Assembly: GCF_030160655.1 (NCBI RefSeq) | Contig: NZ_BSOT01000007.1 | Coordinates: 1 to 64,000, forward strand | DNA from: Agaribacter marinus | GTDB taxonomy: Bacteria > Pseudomonadota > Gammaproteobacteria > Enterobacterales > Alteromonadaceae | DNA: 64,000 bases | Direction: 5' to 3' | Part shown: piece by piece, positions 19,874 through 29,232 of the stretch | How positions within the stretch are numbered: the first letter of the stretch is position 1 | Layout: the number at the start of each line of letters is the position of its first letter | Made by a program: the position numbers and the translations under genes | The notes under the pieces: generated by a model | Database searches by the model: none | Told to the model about the DNA's origin: nothing | The model's input: only the letters and a program-made list of their open reading frames with translations

Positions 19874-20040
19874 TTTTATGTGTAAAAATGAGATGTTAAA
19901 ATTAATGTAACAACAACTAGCGCTGCTTACAATTAAAATCATCAGGAAAATTTGATACATAACTGAGTTTTTCTCTGCTGCGCAGTCCAACACATGTTAC
20001 TCCGCTTTCCCCTATGAGCATCTTTTTTGAACTCATGCGC

Positions 20041-21372
20041 TTAGAGTAAACCTGATTGCTTAACATTTAGATAGGTATTAATCATATACGGCAACAACGA
20101 TTCAGGTTTACTATTTACACAAATCACATTCTCTTTTCGTAAGCGTTGAGTATTTTGTTTGTATTGATTTTGAAGCGCGAGCGCTGAACAGTATGCATTG
20201 GCATCATCATTACTTTCTATTGACATATTTAAGGCGTCTTTTAAACCTTGATTTTCGATGTTAATAAGGGCAACTAAGTGGCGTTTTTGAAGTTGACGGA
20301 TAGCCGGTAACAATTCATGTAAGTCGTGATCATTTAGTGAAGTAACAAGCAATACTAATGCACGTTTGTTTCTCTTACTGAGTAAGTTGTTTGAGGCTTT
20401 CGTATAGTCACTGGCACACTCATCGGGGTACAGGTCATAAAAATGATTCATCACACGAGATACATTTTGCGCACCTTTCACATTAGCGAGCCATCTTTCT
20501 TCTAATCCAAAACTTTGCATACTAAACCAATCGCCTTGCTTTAGAACAGTATGGCTAAGCATTAGTAAGGCATTGAGCGCAGCATCGAAGTGACTACCAA
20601 ATTGCGTTTCTATTTTCATTCGCTGCCCAGCGTCTAGCATTACTACGACATGCTGGTTCTGTTCTTCTTGATACTCTTTAGATATCAATTTTTGTCGTTT
20701 ACTTGTTGCCTGCCAATCTATTTGTCGAATACTGTCGCTATCTCTAAAGTCACGCAGTTGATGAAATTCAATACCATCCCCACGCTTTTTCCGTAACTTG
20801 AGCCCAACGATAGATTGCTTGCCGATACCGTTTAGAGACTCTGATGATCTTATCCGACTAAAATCTGGATAGACTTTGAATACAGTAGATAGGGGGATGA
20901 GTGCAATGCGATGCCACAAGCCAAAAGGAGAGTGCAAGCAAAGCTCTATGTGATTTAATACATATTCTCCGCGCTTATTTGGTTTTAAACGATAAGCTAC
21001 AAGGGCTTCCTCATTAGCGTTTATAATGAGCTTTTTAGTTCGTCCTTCTATTTCAAAAGTATCGGGTATGTGTTCAGAAAACGTAAAGGCATATGTTGTC
21101 GCGGACGTGTTCCTAAATATCACTTCAACATTCTGCCAACGATGTAAACTAACATTGTTAGGCACAATGCGTTTAATCGCTAGTTGGGGGGAGTGTCTCA
21201 CTCGTAAAAAATCACGAATGCATGCGATAGAGAACACTAAGAATAACGCATACAAAATGAACATTGCATTTTCATACGTATTCGACAACAAAGAGACTGC
21301 GAGTGTTATTAGAAGTAAACCGCCTAAGTATATTAGGTTAGGAATAGACGGACGAAAACGAAAACCAATCAT
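20041..21372 (-). CDS. DUF58 domain-containing protein
   Basis: A 443-residue protein with two N-terminal helices (about 13-55), a beta-rich periplasm- or cytosol-facing domain, then the DUF58 core (LRDFRDSDSIRQIDWQATSKRQKLISKEYQEEQN), leading into a von Willebrand A-like fold (VVVMLDAGQRM). DUF58 proteins work with MoxR ATPases. It is the last gene of a six-gene operon and overlaps the MoxR gene by 4 bases. Exact role unknown. Confidence 0.88.
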   Translation of the reverse strand: MIGFRFRPSIPNLIYLGGLLLITLAVSLLSNTYENAMFILYALFLVFSIACIRDFLRVRHSPQLAIKRIVPNNVSLHRWQNVEVIFRNTSATTYAFTFSEHIPDTFEIEGRTKKLIINANEEALVAYRLKPNKRGEYVLNHIELCLHSPFGLWHRIALIPLSTVFKVYPDFSRIRSSESLNGIGKQSIVGLKLRKKRGDGIEFHQLRDFRDSDSIRQIDWQATSKRQKLISKEYQEEQNQHVVVMLDAGQRMKIETQFGSHFDAALNALLMLSHTVLKQGDWFSMQSFGLEERWLANVKGAQNVSRVMNHFYDLYPDECASDYTKASNNLLSKRNKRALVLLVTSLNDHDLHELLPAIRQLQKRHLVALINIENQGLKDALNMSIESNDDANAYCSALALQNQYKQNTQRLRKENVICVNSKPESLLPYMINTYLNVKQSGLL

Positions 21373-22352
21373 AAACGGGGAGCTTCTGTGTCTTCCAATA
21401 TGTCATGAATCAGTTTTTCTTGATTTACCCCTTCAAGCTCTAATTCAGCGGATAAGGTAAGTCGATGCCGTAATATGTTTGGTGAAACTGTTTTTACATC
21501 ATCAGGCAATACAAAGTCTCGATTGTTCATTAAGGCATTAACTTTTGCCGCTTTTAAGATATTAATGCTTGCTCGTACACCGGCGCCATGTATAACTCCA
21601 TGCCACTCTCGTGTCTTTCTAACGATATCAACAGCGTACTCATATACTTTGTCGTCCACTATAATCTTACTTGCCATAAGCTTTATATGTTCGATGGTTT
21701 GCGCATCAATTACGGGGCATAGTTTGTTGACATTTTCTTCGTTCGATTGGCCACTGGTATTTAGTTTTAACAGGGAAATTTCTGCTTTTTCCGTTGGATA
21801 TTGTAATTCAACTTTCATCATGAACCGGTCAAGTTCAGCTTCAGGTAGCGGGTATGTTCCCTCTTGGTCTAACGGATTTTGTGTCGCAAGCACCATAAAC
21901 GGTGCAGATAGCGCAGTGGTCTTGCCATCTATTGTTATTTGTTGTTCTTGCATAACTTCTAAAAGTGCTGACTGCGTTTTTGCTGGTGCTCTATTTATTT
22001 CGTCCGCTAATAGGATGTTAGTGAATGCGGGGCCTTGTTTTGTTGTAAATTGTCCGGTTTTCATGTCGTACAAACTATGTCCAACGACGTCAGATGGCAT
22101 TAGATCTGGTGTGAATTGGACGCGTGCAAATTCAACTTGAATGCTTTGAGACAGCGCGCGTACTAGCAGGGTTTTCCCCAAACCAGGTACACCTTCAAGT
22201 AACACGTGACCGCCAGCCAACAATACGGTCAACACTTTTTCAATGACATTATCTTGTCCAATAAGTACTTGATTAATATTGCGCTTTATTTTATTGACGG
22301 CTTCAAATGCTTCTTCTAGTGTTAACTTTGTGTCGCTAGCGCGGTCACTCAT
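21369..22352 (-). CDS. MoxR family AAA+ ATPase
   Basis: A 327-residue cytosolic ATPase. Walker A is EGVPGLGKTLL, Walker B LLADEINRAP, and sensor 1 LATQNPLDQEGTYPLPEAELDRF. MoxR ATPases act as chaperones or assembly factors for VWA proteins, here presumably the neighbouring DUF58 protein. It is clearly distinct from the second MoxR at 56636-57604. It overlaps both operon neighbours by 4 bases. Confidence 0.95.
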   Translation of the reverse strand: MSDRASDTKLTLEEAFEAVNKIKRNINQVLIGQDNVIEKVLTVLLAGGHVLLEGVPGLGKTLLVRALSQSIQVEFARVQFTPDLMPSDVVGHSLYDMKTGQFTTKQGPAFTNILLADEINRAPAKTQSALLEVMQEQQITIDGKTTALSAPFMVLATQNPLDQEGTYPLPEAELDRFMMKVELQYPTEKAEISLLKLNTSGQSNEENVNKLCPVIDAQTIEHIKLMASKIIVDDKVYEYAVDIVRKTREWHGVIHGAGVRASINILKAAKVNALMNNRDFVLPDDVKTVSPNILRHRLTLSAELELEGVNQEKLIHDILEDTEAPRL

Positions 22353-23605
22353 ATTGCTTTCCTTAACTGCTTAAATAGTTTTATTGTTTTAATTCTGTCC
22401 GGCTCGTTGTTTGGTAGAGGTTGCTCCAGAATAAGCTGGATCGTTGATAAATCTTTGCCGGTTAACTTACTGAGTATTTTTGCTTGTTCTGCAACGGAGA
22501 GATGCTTGAAGCTTACGTGTTTAAGTTCCATTGCGATTTCAATGTCCTTAATTAGCGCACGTTTCAATTCGTCCTCATGTCCATTGGCTTGCATAAACTG
22601 TCCTAGCGCAATAACATGCTCAGTAAAGGGAACTTTCTTGTCACTAAGTGGTGTCAGTGCAGGGCCAATCCTTACTAGAAAATACCAAAGAATACATATC
22701 ACTAGTGCGATAAATACTGTCACTAATTGCCATGACCACAACCATAGGGCAGCGAGCCAATTAGTCGCTTTTAAACTCGGCAAGTAATAAAGTTTTTCAT
22801 TGTCACCAATTAACCAATGTAAAAATGCGCCATGATCTAAATGGCGTAAACCATGATTTGAAATAATGTCGATGCTAGGCACAAAAGTTATAAAACCATC
22901 ATCAAACTTAATTTCGCAAATCAGTTCCTTTGCTATTTTTGCTGCAGTACTGTTTGTTGATGTATTGTTTGACTCTGCAAATTCTGAGGGTTGCAGCAGT
23001 TCTTTCAATGTTTCGTCGGTTTCAGTTTTTGGCCGATGACGATCATCTAAAGCAACATGCGAAGTACCGCTGCATCCAGAGAAATAATATTTGTAGGGTA
23101 GATACAATTGTAGTATCGAGGATTCATGTTCTAAGCTCAGGTTTGCTATAGGTGAGTGGAGAACATTTTGGCGGTTTTGCCAGTTTGAATCCAATACTAC
23201 CTCTATGTCAGCCGCGCCTAAGTATGGAAAATATGCTGGGTTTAAGCTGTCGCGATTAGGTGAGACAACGTACACTAAATGGCCCCCGCTGCTAATCCAT
23301 TTAGTTAAGGCTTCTTTGAAATTTGGATATTCAAATAAGGCCGCTTCGTTTACTACAAATGTGTTGTTGATATCGATTGTAATTTCTTCATTATTCAAAA
23401 ATTGAGCTTTGTATCGTAGTATTTCGGCTGAACGATTAGTGTCCGCCAATAGTAGATTAGCCACTAAAAGCGGGTCTTTTCTCGCAGCTTGATTTAATCC
23501 GATCTCTCTTTCGACTTTTTTCCATTCAAGGTTGATTATCGACAATAGGATAACCCCGAAAAGTATAGATAGAAGGGCGTAAAGAAAAATATTACGAAAT
23601 CGCAT
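22349..23605 (-). CDS. DUF4350 domain-containing membrane protein
   Basis: A 418-residue protein with an N-terminal helix (about 8-26), a domain with the DUF4350 pattern (NTFVVNEAALFEYPNFKEALTKWISSGGHLVYVVS) and a second helix near residue 285-310 (LWSWQLVTVFIALVICILWYF). A cytoplasmic helical tail follows. Function unknown; it lies between the MoxR gene and the DUF4129-like gene, a position often seen for this family. Confidence 0.85.
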   Translation of the reverse strand: MRFRNIFLYALLSILFGVILLSIINLEWKKVEREIGLNQAARKDPLLVANLLLADTNRSAEILRYKAQFLNNEEITIDINNTFVVNEAALFEYPNFKEALTKWISSGGHLVYVVSPNRDSLNPAYFPYLGAADIEVVLDSNWQNRQNVLHSPIANLSLEHESSILQLYLPYKYYFSGCSGTSHVALDDRHRPKTETDETLKELLQPSEFAESNNTSTNSTAAKIAKELICEIKFDDGFITFVPSIDIISNHGLRHLDHGAFLHWLIGDNEKLYYLPSLKATNWLAALWLWSWQLVTVFIALVICILWYFLVRIGPALTPLSDKKVPFTEHVIALGQFMQANGHEDELKRALIKDIEIAMELKHVSFKHLSVAEQAKILSKLTGKDLSTIQLILEQPLPNNEPDRIKTIKLFKQLRKAI

Positions 23606-25118
23606 TACTTTTCTCCCACGTGATTTTTTTTACGTCTTCAAGTACATCGAAAACCTGAGTGTGTTCAACGTTTTTATGTGCCCAAGCAATGCGTATCCAA
23701 GTCCTAAATACGGTGCGAAAAATTGTGTGCAAATGTTCAGGGGCAGCTAATAACACCGCTCGTTCACACTCAATTTCGGTCATGGATTTATGCAATTTAA
23801 CGGGTAAATATTGATCCGCGCGCATAAGCATATGTTTGAGAATAAACGCAACGCTGAGTCTAACTTCATGCTTATTCAAAGCATCATGCGCAGCAGCCAA
23901 TAAATCATCGGGCCAATCTTGCTGACTAATTTCACGGAAAAAGCTGGGAAACTCTTGGGGCGTAGGCTTTCGTTCTGATTTATGTGCGGTATGTTTAAAC
24001 CATATGTTTTGTTTGCGAACTAGTAGCCAAATGAACCATGCAACAATTAGCCCTATTAAGCACCAGATAATGAGGCTAGTACTTGAGCTCATTTCTTTTG
24101 AGTTGCCAAATAGTGCAATGAGATCTTTTACCCATTGAGGAAGATCATTATCACTGTCGCTTTGTTTAGTAACAGGCTCCCATGCAATGGTTTTTTCTAT
24201 GATTGCATGCTCTTCATAGGTATCTTGTACGATTTGTCTAAGCTGAGTTGTGTAAGTTGCGTCCGCTGCTGTAAGCGGCTGCGTAGTTTCTTGATTTGCC
24301 AATGGAGTACTATCATCTTTTGCGGCAATGCTTTGTTTTGAAGGTAAAAATACGATCGACGAAAACAAAATAACAATTAGTAGAGATGAAAATTTACTTA
24401 CAATTTTTTTGAACGTTAATTCAATATCCCAAGCTTCTAGCTGTATTCGGCTATTTAGGTACATCAAGAATCCACCCGTGGTGAAGTAGGGGGCGACTAA
24501 AGATATTGCAAACACATAAAATAAGAAATACAGCGACTGAACTAGCGCAGTGTTTACGTTTTCATATAAGAATTCAGTATCAATGTGCACCCCTTGAGGT
24601 ATTAAACTATATAGTGCAACAAACAATACACTAACTATTAGCATTTCGATGTGAAGACAAAATAATGTCCACCAAGTTTGCTTAGTATGTGTGCGTGCAG
24701 TTAACACATCTTTGCGCTGTTTAGCTTTTTGCCCATCTTGACGCTCTAATTGATCCACTGCCGCAAGAAATGCACGATTTGGGCTCAAGCGATGTACAGT
24801 AAGCATGAGTAAAATACTTTTGATTCTTAAGTGCTTTAGACTTTTAAGGCAATCGCTTAATGAGGGATGAATACCGAAACTATATTGAGATAAATAGTGC
24901 AACAATGGGCGCTCAAATACAGGTTTTAGCCACCAAAGTATAATGCTAGCGTATTCCGTAGGCAGCAAAAAATATAAGGTAATGGCGAGCGGAAAAACTA
25001 ACACGGTATAAATTTTAAATAATGCCCAATAACAAGGCCGTACAACTAGCTGTGACAGGTCAAATACTTGCCATGGACTTCGGTACTTAGCAACAAAGCG
25101 TAAATGCTTAAGTTCCAT
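23592..25118 (-). CDS. DUF4129-like multi-pass membrane protein
   Basis: A 508-residue protein with about five to six transmembrane segments. A large loop (residues ~260-350) follows the helix ending QSIAAKDDS. The C-terminal cytoplasmic part (DDLLAAAHDALNKHEVRLSVAFILKHMLM ... TEIECERAVLL ... FRTVFRTWIRIAWA) resembles DUF4129. The start is the ATG at 25118 (MELKHLRFV), which overlaps the SpoIIM gene by 11 bases and has AAAGG 9 bases before it. The 39-codon upstream extension is rejected. The domain name is moderately certain. Confidence 0.7.
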   Translation of the reverse strand: MELKHLRFVAKYRSPWQVFDLSQLVVRPCYWALFKIYTVLVFPLAITLYFLLPTEYASIILWWLKPVFERPLLHYLSQYSFGIHPSLSDCLKSLKHLRIKSILLMLTVHRLSPNRAFLAAVDQLERQDGQKAKQRKDVLTARTHTKQTWWTLFCLHIEMLIVSVLFVALYSLIPQGVHIDTEFLYENVNTALVQSLYFLFYVFAISLVAPYFTTGGFLMYLNSRIQLEAWDIELTFKKIVSKFSSLLIVILFSSIVFLPSKQSIAAKDDSTPLANQETTQPLTAADATYTTQLRQIVQDTYEEHAIIEKTIAWEPVTKQSDSDNDLPQWVKDLIALFGNSKEMSSSTSLIIWCLIGLIVAWFIWLLVRKQNIWFKHTAHKSERKPTPQEFPSFFREISQQDWPDDLLAAAHDALNKHEVRLSVAFILKHMLMRADQYLPVKLHKSMTEIECERAVLLAAPEHLHTIFRTVFRTWIRIAWAHKNVEHTQVFDVLEDVKKITWEKSNAIS

Positions 25119-26052
25119 ACCGAACACCTTTATATAGACGATAACATACGAATAACCATCCAATACTGCCGATGAAATATTTGTATGCACTAGGGATATC
25201 TCTAGGTGACCAGAATGCCTCAATAAATGCCGCAATGAACAACATTACAAATGCACCAACAATGAGAGGCATAACTTGCTTGCCTGCGGCTTTAAAGGCA
25301 TATGCTCGAGTATAGTTGCCCGGTGCAAGTAAACTAAAGCCAATTTTACTGCCTGCAGCGCCAGCAACAACTATTGCCATGAGTTCGAAAGAACCGTGAG
25401 AAATAACAAATGAATAAAAGGTAGAGGTGTAGCCGACGTTCAGCATATGTGCAAAGACTGCACCCAAGTAAAAGCTATTAAACAGCAATGGTATGAGAGC
25501 GCCGATTCCAAAGAGCGCACCACCTCCAATCATTTGAAATGCGATCCCAATATTATTGAAGATATAAACGCCTAACATCAGTACATCTGAGTCGGCTCCA
25601 CGAATAAGTGATTGAGTAGAGCCGGATGGATTGTACATTGATTCTAAATTATTGACGCTTTGAGGATCTAAAAAATGATAAATGGCATCGGGTGAGATTA
25701 GCACCCAAATAAATGCTAAAAGCCCAAACCCGTAAAATGCAAAAAATGATCCCCACATGTAGTATCTAGTTGTATAGAGGGCTGTTGGAAAATCACGTGT
25801 AAAAACGTGTAAAATTTGTCGGAGGCTCAACGAACTGCCTTTATATAAGTGAGTTTGCCCTAACTGCACAAGCCTATTTAGATTTTGAACTAGTGTTGGT
25901 GAATAGTTTCGCGTCTTTGCTATCGATAAATCGCTGCATATTTGCCTAAACTGTGTTGGAAAATTACTAGGTAAGTTGTCCGCTTGATTGCAGTGTGCTT
26001 CGAAACGTTTCCAGTTTTCACTTTTTGACTGTATGAATTGATTTTGTTTCAT
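25108..26052 (-). CDS. Stage II sporulation protein M family membrane protein
   Basis: A 314-residue protein with an N-terminal cytoplasmic part and about five helices. The FNNIGIAFQMIGGGALFGIGALIPLLFNSFYLGAVFAHM segment and the ISHGSFELMAIVVAGAAGSKIG motif are typical of the SpoIIM (DUF95) family. The organism shows no sign of sporulation, so the protein has another role, tied to the MoxR operon. Its ATG overlaps the RDD gene stop (ATGA). Confidence 0.9.
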   Translation of the reverse strand: MKQNQFIQSKSENWKRFEAHCNQADNLPSNFPTQFRQICSDLSIAKTRNYSPTLVQNLNRLVQLGQTHLYKGSSLSLRQILHVFTRDFPTALYTTRYYMWGSFFAFYGFGLLAFIWVLISPDAIYHFLDPQSVNNLESMYNPSGSTQSLIRGADSDVLMLGVYIFNNIGIAFQMIGGGALFGIGALIPLLFNSFYLGAVFAHMLNVGYTSTFYSFVISHGSFELMAIVVAGAAGSKIGFSLLAPGNYTRAYAFKAAGKQVMPLIVGAFVMLFIAAFIEAFWSPRDIPSAYKYFIGSIGWLFVCYRLYKGVRYGT

Positions 26053-26792
26053 ACATTTCTCGTTGAAGAAACAGATTGCCCAATATAATAACGCGCGTAA
26101 GCTTTAATCTGCATGTGAGTTGGTTGTTCAATATCACCTAGGACAGGTGCTAGTACATTTGCTAACTCTACTTGTCTAGCTTCAGATAAGGTGTCACAGC
26201 GCTTGGCAAACTCGATAATGGCGAGTTGTTCTGTAGTAGATAACTGAATTGGTGGGCTACAAACTTCACCACCGTCGTCAATATTTAAATCTACCGTTGA
26301 CTCTTTGTATACCACTAGAGTGCCAGCGGCCCAGTCTCCGATTCGTTTAAATTCTTTAGAGCTCAATACGGTGACAATGCCCAGCGCATACACAAATGGA
26401 AAGCTGTCAGCGACTCTTAATAAGTTTCGAATGATGGCATGAGCGAAGTGTGCTGGTAAACCATTGTCTTGAACGACGACAAGCCCGTAGCGTTTTTTAC
26501 CAGGCGTTTGTCCATTTTTGCCTTCAAAATAGATGTAGTAACCCCAAGACACAACAAAGTAGCTAATTAGAAATATACCGCCGCCTGCTTTCCCTAACAT
26601 TGCAGTTATTATCCCAATTGCTGCCATCGCAACTAGACGAATGAAAAAATCAAATAGGTAAGCGCTGGTACGAACTGCTAAACCAGCGGGGTGAAGACTC
26701 ATGCTTACGCCTTCCGCAAGTGAACGTTGAGTCTGATTATCTATTCCTTGTTCATACATCTTTGTGACATCATCCTTTGTGTAAACGCACAT
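26049..26792 (-). CDS. RDD family membrane protein
   Basis: First gene of the operon: a 247-residue protein with an RDD domain (AYLFDFFIRLVAM ... GQTPGKKRYGLVVVQDNG ... IIRNLLRVADSFPF). It has about three helices and a soluble C-terminal tail of about 80 residues. RDD proteins are of mixed function (some act as cation antiporters). No ribosome-binding site precedes the ATG at 26792; the methionine 11 codons further in is an alternative start. Confidence 0.85.
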   Translation of the reverse strand: MCVYTKDDVTKMYEQGIDNQTQRSLAEGVSMSLHPAGLAVRTSAYLFDFFIRLVAMAAIGIITAMLGKAGGGIFLISYFVVSWGYYIYFEGKNGQTPGKKRYGLVVVQDNGLPAHFAHAIIRNLLRVADSFPFVYALGIVTVLSSKEFKRIGDWAAGTLVVYKESTVDLNIDDGGEVCSPPIQLSTTEQLAIIEFAKRCDTLSEARQVELANVLAPVLGDIEQPTHMQIKAYARYYIGQSVSSTRNV

Positions 26793-26916
26793 TGAGTTTT
26801 GTTATTGAAACCTAAAACTCAAATTGCATATAGAATCATGCGATAAAAATGATTTGTGTGCAAGTTGTCGCGAGTCTATAAAATTGCGTTAAAACCTTAT
26901 TTTGCTTTTTGCTTTG

Positions 26917-27858
26917 TTAGCTGGAAAATGTATACGTTACATACCGAGCGTAAGGTTTATCTGGCGTTACAATATCTGCTTTAAAAGCTGATTGGTTGAT
27001 GGCATCAGGGTAACCTTGCGCTTCTAGCGCTACTGCACTGTGTTTTTGAGGAAGGTAATTTCCAGTATATACCTGAAGGCCGGGCTGGTCCGTTGAGATT
27101 GTTAAGGTCAATCCTGTTGTATTGTTTGCTAGTGTTGCCACCTTATTTTTTGCCGCGTTCAGGCGATAACATTCATCATAGTCTTTAATGGGGAGTACTT
27201 TCACTAAGGCTTTTGCTTTTCGGAAATCCATGATGCCCTCTACTGACAAAAATTGGCCGCTTGGTATACCTTGGTCATCGACTGGGATGTACTCATCGGC
27301 TTCTACTTGTAAAGATAAACTTTCTAAGTGTTCCGCCCCAAGCGTAAAATACGTGTGATCACAGATGTTAATTGGGCAATCGGCATCACTGGTAGCAACA
27401 AACCGCTGAGTTAAACTATTGTCATCGTTTAATCTAAAAATACAAGAAATATCCATATTGCCAGGAAATCCTTGGTCTCCGTTTTCGCTATGAATGTTAA
27501 ATGTAACCTCTTGATATCCTTCTCCTGAGGTGACCGGAGATGTATGCCAAGTCCGCAAGCCGATACCCTTAGGTCCGCCATGTAAAGTCTTGTTCGGTTC
27601 GTTCGCTTCAAGTAGAAAGGTTTGACCATTTAACTTGAAACTTGCGTTGGATATGCGATTTGCCACTCTGCCACATTTAGCGCCCATATATGCGCTGTCG
27701 GTAAGAATTTCTTCGTCGTTTTGTAGGTTCAAGGTAGTTTCTATTAACTCTCCCTTTGAAGATGGCACTTGAATCGACAAAATTCGCGCGCCAAAGTCGC
27801 ATAACGTAACGGTCATTCCATGTTTATTAATTAGTTGTACTTTGTTTAGCGTGCTCAT
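26917..27858 (-). CDS. galM: Aldose 1-epimerase (mutarotase)
   Basis: Interconverts alpha and beta anomers of aldoses. The 313-residue product carries the family motifs GRVANRISNASFKLNGQTF, NKTLHGGPKGIG and DHTYFTLG (catalytic His), and EAQGYPDAINQSAF (catalytic Glu). No signal peptide. It stands alone here, without other galactose genes, so its physiological sugar is not indicated by context. Confidence 0.94.
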   Translation of the reverse strand: MSTLNKVQLINKHGMTVTLCDFGARILSIQVPSSKGELIETTLNLQNDEEILTDSAYMGAKCGRVANRISNASFKLNGQTFLLEANEPNKTLHGGPKGIGLRTWHTSPVTSGEGYQEVTFNIHSENGDQGFPGNMDISCIFRLNDDNSLTQRFVATSDADCPINICDHTYFTLGAEHLESLSLQVEADEYIPVDDQGIPSGQFLSVEGIMDFRKAKALVKVLPIKDYDECYRLNAAKNKVATLANNTTGLTLTISTDQPGLQVYTGNYLPQKHSAVALEAQGYPDAINQSAFKADIVTPDKPYARYVTYTFSS

Positions 27859-27922
27859 GCTGGAAGGTCATTCCTTTGTAGTGGCATATAAAATCCTAAG
27901 TGCTTGATTAGGAGGTGTTGTC

Positions 27923-28030
27923 TTGCTACATGTTGTTGATGTCGCATCAATCTGCATGCATTGCCGCGATCGGCGAACACACGAAGAGTACAAAGCTCAT
28001 ACACCTAAGGTCAACCCCAACACGGCTTAG
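27923..28030 (+). CDS. Candidate 35-residue peptide (weak)
   Basis: A TTG-started frame of 35 codons with an AGGAGG site 7 bases upstream (27910-27915). The product starts MLHVVDVASICMHCRDRRTH and has a single CxxC pair. No family is recognised, and the frame could be chance in the galM promoter region. Confidence 0.2.
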   Translation: MLHVVDVASICMHCRDRRTHEEYKAHTPKVNPNTA

Positions 28031-28158
28031 CATTATAAACTGACTTCAATACAATTCAATGCTTTTAGCGTAATGCTAGTTATACATTTATAGTGTTAAG
28101 TGTTTGTTTTTTATTGTTTTTTGCGGGTGGTTTTGGCTGATTTTATTTCTTTTTCCGA

Positions 28159-28190
28159 TGTCACATTGGTGACAAATGTCATGTTACATT
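28159..28190. promoter_or_regulatory. Paired inverted repeats, possible operator
   Basis: TGTCACATTGGTGACA (28159-28174) is a perfect 6-bp inverted repeat with a 4-base spacer. It is followed directly by AATGTCATGTTACATT (5-bp arms). Both contain a TGTCA half-site. They lie about 95 bases before the hydrolase start. Confidence 0.35.
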
Positions 28191-28283
28191 ACTGACTCTC
28201 ATCACTTACCTCGTGTTTCTATCATAGGTATTCTAGTTTCAGTTTAACGATACATAAAACACTAATTCACTAAAGGAAAGAGA

Positions 28284-29171
28284 ATGAGAACCATCAGAGA
28301 TATATTAAAACGTAGCATTACTATTTGCTTATTTTTAGCAGTATCGACAGCTGTAAATGCAACTCAAGTAGACGTTAACGGTGACGTTAAAGTATTCGAG
28401 GCTTTTCACGTAAAAGTTGTCGGAGAAGGAAAGCCTGTTTTTCTTATTCCTGGCATTTCATCATCAGCAGAGGTCTGGGAAGATACGGTTGGAGTACTTA
28501 AAGGCCACTATCAACTGCACGTATTTAATCTCGCAGGGTTTGCGGGTGTACCTGCCGTTTCAACTGAAAAGCTAGGAACTAGCGTTTTGACTTATCAAAA
28601 GAATGCTATACGCACGTACATTGAAGAGCAAGAGTTAAAAGACGTCGTCATCGTCGGTCACTCATTGGGTGGTTTTCTTTCACTTTGGTTAGCGGCTGAG
28701 CAGACTGAGCAGGTGCGTGCCATCGTTAATGTCGATGGCTTACCAGCCTTAGGTGCTTTGTTCAGTAGTATGCAGAATACTCAAGATGCACAAAATACAC
28801 CAAGGAATTTTGACCCAGTTGCCATGGTGAAAGGTATGGCGAACAACACAAATTGGCATCAACGTATTTTGAGTGATATGAGTAAATCTGACCAAATGAC
28901 GTCTGGTCGAGCGATGGGCGAACTAATGCAATTGGATATACGTGCGCAACTTGTCGATGTAAAAATTCCGACATTGACAATTGGTGCTCCATCACAAGGT
29001 TTACCTTACACCTCATATGAGCATAGTAAACACAATTATCTGACGCAGTTGAACAATATTCCCTTAGAACACAGGAACTTAAGCTTTGCCAAAACATCTA
29101 GACACTTTGTTATGGCAGATGAGCCTGAATGGATGAATCAACAGATTAAAGCTTTTTTAGATGCTTTATAA
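28284..29171 (+). CDS. Secreted alpha/beta hydrolase
   Basis: A 295-residue protein with a Sec signal peptide (cleavage near VNA-TQ, residue 26). The oxyanion/HG-type loop is LIPGISSSAEVW and the nucleophile elbow is GHSLGG, with Ser127. The likely catalytic His is H274 (SRHFVMADEP); the acid is probably in the IPTLTIGAPSQG region. The substrate is unknown; the family includes esterases, lipases and lactonases. A GGAAAG site lies before the ATG. The gene stands alone. Confidence 0.85.
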   Translation: MRTIRDILKRSITICLFLAVSTAVNATQVDVNGDVKVFEAFHVKVVGEGKPVFLIPGISSSAEVWEDTVGVLKGHYQLHVFNLAGFAGVPAVSTEKLGTSVLTYQKNAIRTYIEEQELKDVVIVGHSLGGFLSLWLAAEQTEQVRAIVNVDGLPALGALFSSMQNTQDAQNTPRNFDPVAMVKGMANNTNWHQRILSDMSKSDQMTSGRAMGELMQLDIRAQLVDVKIPTLTIGAPSQGLPYTSYEHSKHNYLTQLNNIPLEHRNLSFAKTSRHFVMADEPEWMNQQIKAFLDAL

Positions 29172-29200
29172 TGAAAAAGGGCGCCCGTTGGGCGCCCTAA
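29172..29200 (-). terminator. Terminator of hsp20
   Basis: On the minus strand AGGGCGCCC-AAC-GGGCGCCCT is followed by TTTTT, 35 bases after the hsp20 stop. The plus side lacks a T-run. Confidence 0.8.
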
Positions 29201-29232
29201 ACACGTTAGGGAGGTATGTTAAAATTGATGCA

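Larger units (their letters stand above)
27859..28283. other. Intergenic region between galM and the alpha/beta hydrolase
   Basis: 425 bases between divergent genes. It holds a candidate 35-codon frame (27923-28030), an AT-rich segment, and two adjacent inverted repeats (28159-28190). The rest shows nothing I can assign. Confidence 0.6.

Noticed and set aside
25119-25235. 39-codon extension of the DUF4129-like frame
   Set aside because: Lies inside the SpoIIM gene in another frame; the ATG at 25118 fits operon overlap.
27360-27375. CRP-like TGTGATCACA inside galM
   Set aside because: Within coding sequence for conserved residues, with no promoter context.
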